From Ardenticatenaceae bacterium (GTDB lineage Bacteria; Chloroflexota; Anaerolineae; Promineifilales; Promineifilaceae), in contig JACKCC010000013.1 of assembly GCA_020634245.1 (NCBI GenBank), forward strand, positions 62,001 through 126,000: a DNA stretch of 64,000 bases, written 5' to 3'. Under the pieces are notes generated by a model, which saw only the letters and a program-made list of their open reading frames with translations, searched no databases and was not told where the DNA came from. Positions 1 to 7,552 of the stretch are shown piece by piece; position 1 is the first letter of the stretch, and each line of letters starts with the position of its first letter. A program made the position numbers and the translations under genes.

Positions 1-356
1 AGCTCTGTACCTTGATAAAAATCGTTTTGATCAACGTTTCTGGTGTAAACGATTTCGAAATTTGGTAAGGGGATTAGAGTCGGGGTTTCCGTGGCAGAGT
101 TTCTTGACGTTGGTGGATGTAAGCTGGTAGGTGTATTCGATGGTGTTTGAGTGGATAAGGGCGTGGATGAACTTGTAGGTGTCATAGTTGATTTTGGCGG
201 CAATGTTTCTTGAATCGAAATTGATGTAGTGGAAGTTGGTAGTTCTGGTACTTCAACGGGGAAAACAGTATTTGAATGACAACCAGAGAAAATGAGCAAA
301 AGTGCGAATAAAAAAACAATTTTGCACCAAAGAAAAGTTGCTTTGATTCTGAACAT
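1..356 (-). CDS. Putative lipoprotein with Ser/Thr/Pro-rich linker (partial, runs off the window start)
   Basis: The frame is open from an ATG at 356 down to the window edge, giving at least 118 residues. The N-terminus is MFRIKATFLW, then a hydrophobic stretch ending LIFSGC, so a lipoprotein signal peptide with the lipid-accepting Cys near residue 27 is likely, although the Phe at -3 is a poor lipobox residue. A long Ser/Thr/Pro-rich spacer with repeated TPT/STP units follows, as in many surface lipoproteins of this group, and then a more ordered part starting about residue 100 (LPNFEIVYTRN). The functional domain lies outside the window. The upstream spacer was split by the IS element at 407-1599. 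Confidence 0.7.
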   Translation of the reverse strand, partial: MFRIKATFLWCKIVFLFALLLIFSGCHSNTVFPVEVPELPTSTTSISIQETLPPKSTMTPTSSSTPLSTQTPSNTPTSLHPPTSRNSATETPTLIPLPNFEIVYTRNVDQNDFYQGTE

Positions 357-397
357 GTATTCCCCCATCCAAAATAAAGAATAAAAACGGCCGTTCC

Positions 398-406
398 CAC
401 CCGGAA
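398..406. repeat. Target site duplication of the IS element, left copy
   Basis: CACCCGGAA here is repeated exactly at 1600-1608, immediately outside the inverted ends. Removing one copy and the element restores a spacer in which two AACGGCCGTT palindromes lie about ten bases apart. Confidence 0.88.
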
Positions 407-1599
407 GGTAGTCCAGTGTGATTATCTCCAACCGCGCGGCGGGTAAACCGGAGTGAGGAGAATCTCACAAATTGATAAGATTGAATTGGCTAAACCGATG
501 ACCATAGCTGGCGACCTCTGTTCATACTTTTTTTACCCCTCGGCTCAGATAACAACCGCTTGAGGCTACGATGTTCACGACACCAGTTGTAAACCGTCAT
601 ACCCCACCAACCCATTGCCTCTTTGGTTTCACCTTTGCTGGCAAAGGCCAGGGTTTTGCGCACCTGCGCCGCACTCATCAGCCGAGCTGTCCCATTGCGG
701 CGTTCGATGGCCGATGTATTGGGGACATGGTATCCCAACCGCTCCAAAGCCAATTCAATTCGCTTTTTGCTGCCATGTGCATAGTGGATTTCCACTTCTT
801 TGAGTCGATAGCCACTCTGGTGTTTGACGATTTGCACATGAGCCGCTGTTCGCGGAATGCGGAAACGGGCTTGGGGATGCGGGCCTCGTGTCCCTTGTCG
901 CGGTGGATAGTAGGCCACACCAAATATCTCCTGAAACAAGGTGCGATAAGCTGCCAATCCATCGGTGAACAAAGCCACCACATGGCGATTGTGCAAGCGC
1001 GCCGCCCCATCTTCCAGCAAACGACGAATCAAGATTGCGTCTCGCGCTCCTTGGACGTGAGCCAAGATGAACTTGCTCTTTGGGTCCATCAATTCTGCTT
1101 CCCAGGCTGGTTGCGCCTTGCTGCCAGCAAACCCGTGCCGCTCATCGGCTTGCAGTTCGGTAACGGCGACATCTTGTACTTCTTGCTCATGGTATTGTTG
1201 CCCGTGTCTCCCCGTTTTCTGATTCAAGCGGCGCACGGTGCTGGCGTCCACCTTCACCAAGCGGGCGGTACCCTTGATGCTGCATCCGTCGGCCAGATGC
1301 TCGGCCACCGAAACAGCTTTTGCCTCTGGAATTTTACTATTCCACAAGGCCGTGTTTTTGCGTTCGCTGAATTCCTGCTGGCAGCAGCGACAACGCAAGT
1401 AACGAATGTTGTCCCGACCATGGATTTTTCTGATTATCAAATTGCTGCAACCTTTTTTGCCGTATAGGTCGCAGTCTGGGTTGACACATGCTAAACTTTC
1501 CAAAGGGGGTCTGGTTGTATTTTTTTCTTTCATGCGGTAATTCTACCGCTTACTCCAGACCTCCGTCTTATGGGTCGGTGATAATCTCACCTGACCACC
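407..1599 (-). mobile_element. IS1-family-like insertion sequence, 1193 bp, complete
   Basis: The ends 407-434 and 1572-1599 are imperfect inverted repeats, 21 of 28 positions matching; outer bases GGTAGTCC and, read inward from the right, GGTGGTCA. They are bounded by identical 9-bp direct repeats (CACCCGGAA at 398-406 and 1600-1608), in line with the 8-9 bp duplications of IS1. One intact transposase gene fills the interior. No ACGGCCGT palindrome lies inside, although copies sit just outside both ends, so the element is a recent insertion into a host spacer. It looks potentially active: ends, duplication and reading frame are all intact. Confidence 0.88.
490..1533 (-). CDS. IS1-like transposase, single-frame InsAB type
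   Basis: 347 residues. The N-terminal part has a zinc-ribbon-like Cys pattern (ACVNPDCDLYGKKGC near residues 15-29, then CRCCQQEF near 49-56), followed by an HTH segment (SIKGTARLVKVDASTVRRLNQ). The DDE catalytic candidates are Asp in ADERHG (about 128), Asp in FTDGLAAY (about 189) and Glu in IERRNGTAR (about 279). Classical IS1 needs a programmed frameshift between InsA and InsB; here both parts are in one frame, as in the ISMhu11-like branch of the family. The frame is intact from ATG to stop. A 298-codon open frame lies antisense to it and is a shadow. Confidence 0.9.
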   Translation of the reverse strand: MKEKNTTRPPLESLACVNPDCDLYGKKGCSNLIIRKIHGRDNIRYLRCRCCQQEFSERKNTALWNSKIPEAKAVSVAEHLADGCSIKGTARLVKVDASTVRRLNQKTGRHGQQYHEQEVQDVAVTELQADERHGFAGSKAQPAWEAELMDPKSKFILAHVQGARDAILIRRLLEDGAARLHNRHVVALFTDGLAAYRTLFQEIFGVAYYPPRQGTRGPHPQARFRIPRTAAHVQIVKHQSGYRLKEVEIHYAHGSKKRIELALERLGYHVPNTSAIERRNGTARLMSAAQVRKTLAFASKGETKEAMGWWGMTVYNWCREHRSLKRLLSEPRGKKSMNRGRQLWSSV

Positions 1600-1608
1600 C
1601 ACCCGGAA
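1600..1608. repeat. Target site duplication of the IS element, right copy
   Basis: CACCCGGAA, identical to 398-406. It is followed directly by an AACGGCCGTT palindrome. Confidence 0.88.
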
Positions 1609-1651
1609 ACGGCCGTTCAAATTTCAACTTTCAGCCTTCTGCCTTCTGCCT

Positions 1652-3403
1652 TTACTTAAACTGCCAGCCAAAATCCACGTCCAAGAATTCCTCACCGGCA
1701 TCCAGATTGATACCGACCATGCCGACACCGCGGAAAGGCCAGGTCCAGTCGCCAGGAATGAGCAGATTGACGTTGTTATCGCTAAAGGCATCCACCGAGA
1801 CACAGTACAGCCCTTCATCCAGTCCTTCGAAGCGGTAAACGCCGTCGGATCCGGTAACGGCCGTGGCAATCACACTCGACGCCGGAACTACGCCACTTTC
1901 CGGGCAGGCCCCAGCGCTCAGGCTGACCTCGATGTCACTCAGGCGGCCTTCGTTGAAGTTCAGTGTGCCGTCGGCGATGTAGAAACCACTGCCCGCCTCC
2001 GTCTCCACGCAGCCGCGCGAGGGCGTGCCGTCATTCTGGATGAAACAAATATCTTCCCAAATGACGCCGCCAATCACCGCCGAATTCGGCTCCGGTGTTG
2101 GCCCAGCAATGGCCACAACAATGCGCGTGTAAATCGTTTCCTCGATGAAGCCGCCCACGCCGAACAAGTCGCCGTTGGCATCGCTGATTTGCCAACGGCC
2201 CAAATATTCGCCTACCGCTTCCGGCGCAGTCAGGCTGACAGAGACGTCAACCGTTTGGCCGGGAGCGACGATTTTGGGCAGCGGCTGGGTTTCTGGCGAC
2301 CCCATTTGGTCGCCATTAACAAAGACGAGACTGTACCCTTCAATCCAGGGGCAGGTGCCGGTATTGCGCAGCCGCCAGCTTTTGACAAATTCCTCGCCAG
2401 GAGTAAACACCGTGTCATCGGGAACAGTCAAATCTTCTTCAAAGCCAATGCTGCGGGTGCAGGTGGCCTGATCGACTTCGGCCACAGGCAGGAACTCGAA
2501 GTCCCAGCCAAAGTTGACACCGCTGACTGCTTCGCCTGGCTCCACTGTGATCGTCGCCAGCGCTTCGCCCGATTGCGGCAATGTCCAGCCGCCGGGCAGC
2601 AAGATGGCATCGTTAGGTGCACTCAAGGCGTCGATGGAGACACAGTAGACACCGGCAGGCAGGTCGGTGAAGGCAAAATTGCCAACGTCGTCCGTCGTGG
2701 CAGTCGCCAATCCTTCGGCCGGACATTCGCCTTCACCCAGATTGATGACGACATCTGGCAAACCCGGTTCGCTGTCTTCAACCAATCCATTGGCCTGGAA
2801 GGATGTCCCATCGGCCGTGGCAATGCAGCCCTCTGACGGGATGAGTTGGCCTTCTTCGGCTCCGGCAGCCACGGCGCACAAATCATGCCAGACAATGCCG
2901 CTGATGCTGGCCGAATTGGGATCGACCGGTTTCGGAGTAGCTGTTGGTTCTGGCTCTTCCTGGATGCGATTGTCCACATCCAGCGTAAAAGAACCGCTGA
3001 CGCCGTTGGCAGTCACGTTGTACGTTCCGGCATCCAATCCCAATACATCCAGCGCTACAACTTCATCAAAAGGCACAGTGGCCTCGGTGCAGACGGCATC
3101 GGCCGGACGGAAGGTGGTCATGGTGATGGTGAAATCATTGCCCGATTTGTCGGTGGTGATCTGGTCGATGGTGGTGCAGCCATCGGGCAAGACGCCGCGC
3201 ATCCGGGCGTTGACCTGCACCGGGAAGGATTCCAGCATCAAGATTTGGATGCTTTCCACGTTGGCGGTGCCGGTGACAGGTTCACTGGGCGGAGCGTCGG
3301 TCGGCGGCAGGGGTGTTGCTGTTGGTTCTGGCTCAGTACCGCCGCAGCCAGCGGCAATGAACAGGAGTAAGATTAAGGTAAAAATAGTCGTTTTTGTTTT
3401 CAT
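1652..3403 (-). CDS. Surface lipoprotein with SdrD-B-like repeats and an NBR1-type Ig domain
   Basis: The ATG at 3403 was chosen over the longer frame (3445) because it follows an AGAAGAGAAG purine tract and begins a clean lipoprotein signal: MKTKTT, a hydrophobic core, then FIAAGC with Cys20. A Thr/Pro linker follows. Two homologous B-type segments start with ASISGIVWHDLC and AVIGGVIWEDIC and each end in VNFGWDF/VDFGWQF, typical of SdrD B-like carboxypeptidase-regulatory folds. Between them is an NBR1-like Ig domain (FTPGEEFVKSWRLRNTGTCPW). It is probably an anchored cell-surface protein of unknown ligand. It is transcribed away from the M42 peptidase hairpin region, 70 bp downstream of that gene. 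Confidence 0.8.
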   Translation of the reverse strand: MKTKTTIFTLILLLFIAAGCGGTEPEPTATPLPPTDAPPSEPVTGTANVESIQILMLESFPVQVNARMRGVLPDGCTTIDQITTDKSGNDFTITMTTFRPADAVCTEATVPFDEVVALDVLGLDAGTYNVTANGVSGSFTLDVDNRIQEEPEPTATPKPVDPNSASISGIVWHDLCAVAAGAEEGQLIPSEGCIATADGTSFQANGLVEDSEPGLPDVVINLGEGECPAEGLATATTDDVGNFAFTDLPAGVYCVSIDALSAPNDAILLPGGWTLPQSGEALATITVEPGEAVSGVNFGWDFEFLPVAEVDQATCTRSIGFEEDLTVPDDTVFTPGEEFVKSWRLRNTGTCPWIEGYSLVFVNGDQMGSPETQPLPKIVAPGQTVDVSVSLTAPEAVGEYLGRWQISDANGDLFGVGGFIEETIYTRIVVAIAGPTPEPNSAVIGGVIWEDICFIQNDGTPSRGCVETEAGSGFYIADGTLNFNEGRLSDIEVSLSAGACPESGVVPASSVIATAVTGSDGVYRFEGLDEGLYCVSVDAFSDNNVNLLIPGDWTWPFRGVGMVGINLDAGEEFLDVDFGWQFK

Positions 3404-3422
3404 ATCTTCTCTTCTCTTCACG

Positions 3423-3470
3423 AGGTGACAGTCACTGGCAAGCATAGCTTGCTTGAAGTGCCAGTCACCT
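3423..3470. repeat. Hairpin repeat, AGGTGACAGTCAC family, copy 1
   Basis: AGGTGACAGTCACT is followed by an inner perfect stem GCAAGC-ATA-GCTTGC and then AGTGCCAGTCACCT. It lies between two minus-strand genes, just upstream of the lipoprotein start. Related hairpins are at 16324-16355, 50566-50598 and 63167-63199. Confidence 0.75.
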
Positions 3471-3473
3471 GGC

Positions 3474-4517
3474 TTAGCTTAATAGATAGGCGGCGATGAG
3501 TTTGGCTGTGTTTTCCAGGGCGTCACGATGGGTGCGTTCGTAATGGTGTGAGGCATCAACGCCGGGGCCGATGAGGCCGACGCGGACGTTGCCGCCAGCA
3601 CGCCAGAACGCTTCGCCATCGGAGCCGTAGTAGGGGTAAATATCGGTGACGTGGCGCAGGCCGTTGGCTTCAGCCAGCGCTTCCAGTTCACGGCGGAAGC
3701 CCAGGTGGTAGGGACCGCCGGAATCTTTGGCGCAGATGGTGACGCTGTATTCGTCGGATTCCTGCTTGGGGGCGACGACGGCCATATCAACGGTGAGTAA
3801 ATCGGTCAAATCGGCGGGGAAGCCGGTGGCTGCGCCGTGGCCGACTTCTTCGTAGTTGCTGATGTGAATGGTGGTGGTTTGTTTGGGCTTGAGGCCAGCA
3901 GCGGCCAAGGCGGCCACTGCACCGTAGATGGTGGCCACGCAAGCTTTGTCGTCCAAATGGCGGGAGCGGATGAAGCCGCTGTCAGAGAGTTCTACGCGCG
4001 GGTCGAAGGCGATGATGTCGCCGACGCGGATGCCCAGTTCGCGGGTTTCTTTTTCGCTGCTGGTACGGCCGTCGATGCGGACTTCCATGTTGGTATCATC
4101 GCGGGCGGCGGCGCTGTCTTTGCGGGGGTGGGCGTGGATGGAGGCGGCGTCGGGCAGGATGGTGCCACGGTAAGTACGGCCGTTGCTGGCAAAAATTGTC
4201 ACCCCTTCACCCTCGACCGAGGACCAAATCCAACCGCCGAGTTGGGTCATGGTTAAACGGCCGTTCTTTTTAATCTCCCGCACCATAGCCCCCAACGTAT
4301 CAACGTGAGCCGTCAAAGCACGGGGGGCGGTGGAAGCCTCTCCTTTCCACGTTCCCACCAGGAATCCTTTCGGGGAAACGGTCAAATCCAGTGACAAACC
4401 GGCAAAGGCTTCGTGGACATATTGAATTGCTTTGTCTGTATCGCCGGTCGGGCTGGGTGTGTTAAGCAGGCCAACGAGAAAATCGACCATTTTATCTACG
4501 TTAATTTCAGGCAGCAT
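3474..4517 (-). CDS. M42 family metallopeptidase (aminopeptidase)
   Basis: 347 residues from the ATG at 4517, which follows AAGGAG at good spacing; the open frame runs 16 codons further upstream without support. Family hallmarks are visible: AHVDT with the first metal-binding His71 and Asp73, HLDDKA with the bridging Asp, NYEEVGHGA with the general-base and metal Glu pair, VDMAVVAP, and the C-terminal ASHHYERTH His ligand. M42 enzymes are cytoplasmic dinuclear-metal aminopeptidases that form large tetrahedral oligomers and trim short peptides. All expected ligands are present, so it should be active. Precise specificity cannot be read from the sequence. Confidence 0.88.
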   Translation of the reverse strand: MLPEINVDKMVDFLVGLLNTPSPTGDTDKAIQYVHEAFAGLSLDLTVSPKGFLVGTWKGEASTAPRALTAHVDTLGAMVREIKKNGRLTMTQLGGWIWSSVEGEGVTIFASNGRTYRGTILPDAASIHAHPRKDSAAARDDTNMEVRIDGRTSSEKETRELGIRVGDIIAFDPRVELSDSGFIRSRHLDDKACVATIYGAVAALAAAGLKPKQTTTIHISNYEEVGHGAATGFPADLTDLLTVDMAVVAPKQESDEYSVTICAKDSGGPYHLGFRRELEALAEANGLRHVTDIYPYYGSDGEAFWRAGGNVRVGLIGPGVDASHHYERTHRDALENTAKLIAAYLLS

Positions 4518-4667
4518 GTGGGAAATCTCCTTGAGCGAAAGCGCGATGTTTTTGACAAACAACAAATAAATTCATGATTGGATTATAAATTAAGGCAGGA
4601 GGGAATACAACCTGGGGGATCAGGCAGAAGGCAGAGGAATGAAGGATGAATCGTCAATCTTTAATTT

Positions 4668-5441
4668 TTACTCATTAACCAAGGCTAAAACCTGGTCGAG
4701 CAGCAGGCCGTTGGTGGCAATACCTTCGCCGCTATGGATGGTATGATTGCCCCGCCAGTCGGTAAATGTGCCCCCAGCTTCCTCAAGGATGACTTGCAGT
4801 GGGGCAACGTCCCAAGGAGCCTGTACCGGATCAACCATGATTTCGGCACGGCCAGTAGCGACAAGAGCGTAGCCGTAGCCGTCGCCCCAGGTGCGCTGCA
4901 AATAGGTGTTGTTGACGATGCGCTGCCAGGCCGGTAAACGGCCGTATCGCTCCATCGACTCCATTTCACTGCACAGGGCCACCGCATTTTCCAGTTTATC
5001 AATGGATGAGACGTGAACGTGACGGCCGTTCCCAAAACAGCCACCGCCCCGCACCGCATATACTGTTTCATTCAGCGCCGGTAAATTGATAACGCCTAGC
5101 AGTGCCTTGTCGCCATCCATCAGCGCCAGCAAATTACTGTACAACGGCACGCCGCTGATAAACGATTTCGTCCCGTCAATGGGATCGATAATCCAGGTGT
5201 ACGGCGAATTGGCGGGGGCTTTGCCAAATTCTTCCCCATGAATGCCATGTTCCGGCCAATATTTTGTAATCAACTCACGGATTTTTTGCTCCGCCTGGCG
5301 GTCGGCAATCGTCACCGGTGTGTTGTCGGCTTTACGGTCGGCGCGGACACCTGTTTGAAAATGACCCAGCGTGATGCGTCCGGCCTGCCAGACCGCATCC
5401 AGGGCAAAGTGTAGTAAGTCTTGCGGATTTGGTTTGTTCAT
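4668..5441 (-). CDS. Inositol monophosphatase family protein, histidinol-phosphatase (HisN) like
   Basis: 257 residues, a full-length IMPase-fold phosphatase. The Mg-binding signatures are HGEEFG (Glu70/71), IIDPIDGTKSF (residues 84-94) and the C-terminal APWDVAPLQ motif. The sequence around GIHGEEFG and DPIDGTKSFISG is closer to HisN-type histidinol phosphatases than to SuhB. Other IMPase-superfamily substrates (inositol phosphate, 3'-phosphoadenosine nucleotides) cannot be excluded, and no other histidine genes lie nearby. The gene stands alone: 150 bp separate it from the M42 gene, and the upstream spacer carries one ACGGCCGT. Confidence 0.82.
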   Translation of the reverse strand: MNKPNPQDLLHFALDAVWQAGRITLGHFQTGVRADRKADNTPVTIADRQAEQKIRELITKYWPEHGIHGEEFGKAPANSPYTWIIDPIDGTKSFISGVPLYSNLLALMDGDKALLGVINLPALNETVYAVRGGGCFGNGRHVHVSSIDKLENAVALCSEMESMERYGRLPAWQRIVNNTYLQRTWGDGYGYALVATGRAEIMVDPVQAPWDVAPLQVILEEAGGTFTDWRGNHTIHSGEGIATNGLLLDQVLALVNE

Positions 5442-5622
5442 GACGGTTAATTGTCAAGTTTCAGGGGCTAATTGTCAATAGTGGAAACGGCCGTTTTCCC
5501 TCACACACAACAAATGCAGATACATTCTTGCAACCAGTGGTGCCTTTTCGCGTAAAAGGTTTATAAACTACCTTCTGGAATAAACAATCAGTGAGTGATA
5601 GGACCACTAAACGGAGATAAAA

Positions 5623-5865
5623 ATGTCAAAAATCGAAGATTTTTTAGCGAAAGAGTTCGTTTGCCAACATTGTAAAAAACAGGGCGCACACGTGGAGCGG
5701 CTGTCTATGTCAGGTACTGGCTTTTCCCGTTTCATGGATATTCAGCCATACCGCTATGCCTTTGTGTCCTGCCATAACTGCGGCTACACTGAAGTGTTTA
5801 ACCTGAGAATGTTGGAAAGCAAGGATGATGTCGGGCTGTTCCTTGACGTGTTGTTCTCTGGTTAA
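5623..5865 (+). CDS. Small zinc-ribbon protein (DUF2082-like)
   Basis: 80 residues, ATG after CGGAGATAAAA. Two knuckles, FVCQHCKK (Cys14/17) and VSCHNCGYTEVFNL, form a zinc ribbon that matches the small nucleic-acid-binding DUF2082 type in length and in the CGYTEVF ending. Between them lies a basic and aromatic segment (FSRFMDIQPYRYAF). Its molecular role is unknown; the family is usually described as putative nucleic-acid binding. It appears monocistronic. Confidence 0.72.
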   Translation: MSKIEDFLAKEFVCQHCKKQGAHVERLSMSGTGFSRFMDIQPYRYAFVSCHNCGYTEVFNLRMLESKDDVGLFLDVLFSG

Positions 5866-6244
5866 AAGATTGCCACCAATTTCAAAGTAGATCGAAACGG
5901 AGCGTGGACGTCTTGTCCGCAAGAGGCGGGCAAGATGCCCGCGCTCCCAAACATTTCAATTTACCAGTTATCCTTCAATTACGTTTTATTCATCCTCTTT
6001 TCACCCCTCATTTACGTCCTTCCTTCTGTTAAACCGGTAACATATGGGCAATTGAGCGTTTCTCATTGAGCCATCATTCCAGCTTGACCGCTAAAAGCAT
6101 TAACAGTTAAAAACAAAACAGACACATCCCTGAAATGGGTGAATCGTTTGTCTTGGCTACAGTGAATCCACAACGGCCGTTACCCACACCCCAGCCCGGA
6201 AACGCACAACTTACCAATTCTATACACAGCCAGAAGGAGGCACT
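5866..6244. other. Spacer with an imperfect 22-nt-arm hairpin and one ACGGCCGT
   Basis: No gene is seen in these 379 bases. At 5899-5947 a long hairpin has left arm GGAGCGTGGACGTCTTGTCCGC and right arm GCGGGCAAGATGCCCGCGCTCC around AAGAG. All four mismatches are T/C or A/G type, so they would form G-U pairs in one of the two transcripts. This suggests that RNA structure is conserved. An AGAAGGAGG Shine-Dalgarno for the next gene lies at 6231-6239. Confidence 0.6.
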
Positions 6245-7510
6245 ATGAACAGTTCCAGTTTACCAGTTTGGGATGATCGTTGGGAAGCTTACCAGGACAT
6301 CCTGGCCAATCTCATCGACGATTTACCCGCTCCCACATTTAAGGCCCTCGCCGCCTGCTTACAAGCGTTTGGCGACAGCCAGTTTCAGTTTTTCCGTGAT
6401 GGGTTTCGTGACGGAAATCTATGGCTATCAGCCCAATATCCGGCCGAATACGTCCTGCGCACGACGTTGGACCAGGTCGGCTACGACGTCAGCGTGATTG
6501 ATCAGGCCGCCCAGCAGCGCCGCGACGGCACCAAAAAGATGCAGGAAACGCTGCACAAAGCCGACCAACTAGCCCAGTTAGCGCTCAACCTGGCCGTAGA
6601 CAATGGTCTGCTCAAAGAGTCCACCGTCATCACCTATTTCAACAAGTCAGCCTACGTGCGCACGATTCCCTACGCACCGCTGGCACTGGTGGCAGTGCCC
6701 TACACGGCGGCCGCTGTTCCCCACGACTATCTCGCCACCCCCCACGAAATCGGCCACCACATCTACCGACATAGCCCTGGTCTGGCTGCACAATTGCGCG
6801 CCACCCTCCCCATTCAACCAAACTGGCTGCACAATTGGCGTGAAGAAATCTTTGCCGATGTTTATGGTTGTCTTATCGCCGGCCCCGTAATTGGCCTCGA
6901 TTTTCAAGACATCCTATTCGACAACGATCTGGAAAACTTTATGAGCGACGATGGCGAACATCCGGTAGAAGCGATTCGCCCCTTTGCCTACGTGAAGGTA
7001 CTGGCCAAACTAGGCTTCCACAATGCCGCCAAAGTGCTAAAGAAAAAGTGGAAGCGCAAACTGGCTGCCCGCAACAACCCGGAAAGCTTCGTGCCCTTTG
7101 GCGAATTTGGTGCAGTAAGTTTGAAAGAGGCTCAAACCAAACTAGAAGCGTTTGCCCTGCAAATACTCGCTTATCTGCAAGATGAGCGCGGGATTCAGCC
7201 ACAAACATTCTGGTCGCAAGACTTGGCCGAAGGCGAGACACTGAACAGCCTTTATAAAAAGTTTGCCATTTGGGTAGACCATCTACCAAACGTAACCGTG
7301 CCCGAATTGAAAGAAGAAGGTGATGAGGTTGGCGTGGTAAACGAAAATGGCGAACTGGTTAATAAAAGGCGTAAAGGAGAAACCAAAACCTGGATCGATG
7401 AGCTAAAAAATCCTGGCCGTTACCCACTTCCTTCTAGTGGATGGGTTACAGCACTTGCCAGTGAAGGATGGAATGTCAGCGGCCCAGAAGAAGACCCTGA
7501 TAAACCATAA
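6245..7510 (+). CDS. Putative HEIGH zinc metallopeptidase, family unassigned
   Basis: 421 residues, ATG after AGAAGGAGGCACT. The central segment has PHEIGHHIYRH (His167, Glu168, His171), the HExxH zinc motif, and REEIFADVYGC about 30 residues later (Glu200/201 or Asp204 as third ligand), the spacing of gluzincins. Before it is an amphipathic region rich in charged residues, and after it a Lys/Arg-rich segment (VLKKKWKRKLAARN). There is no signal peptide, so the protein is probably cytoplasmic. It is convergent with the BTAD regulator downstream (42 bp). I do not recognise a named family; protease activity is inferred from the motif only. Confidence 0.65.
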   Translation: MNSSSLPVWDDRWEAYQDILANLIDDLPAPTFKALAACLQAFGDSQFQFFRDGFRDGNLWLSAQYPAEYVLRTTLDQVGYDVSVIDQAAQQRRDGTKKMQETLHKADQLAQLALNLAVDNGLLKESTVITYFNKSAYVRTIPYAPLALVAVPYTAAAVPHDYLATPHEIGHHIYRHSPGLAAQLRATLPIQPNWLHNWREEIFADVYGCLIAGPVIGLDFQDILFDNDLENFMSDDGEHPVEAIRPFAYVKVLAKLGFHNAAKVLKKKWKRKLAARNNPESFVPFGEFGAVSLKEAQTKLEAFALQILAYLQDERGIQPQTFWSQDLAEGETLNSLYKKFAIWVDHLPNVTVPELKEEGDEVGVVNENGELVNKRRKGETKTWIDELKNPGRYPLPSSGWVTALASEGWNVSGPEEDPDKP

Positions 7511-7552
7511 GATCAAATAAACAGCGAGGAGTAAACTTTAATTCCTAGAGTT

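Noticed and set aside
571..1467. 298-codon plus-strand open frame
   Set aside because: Lies wholly antisense to the IS1-like transposase, has no recognisable domain, and the opposite frame has DDE and zinc motifs.
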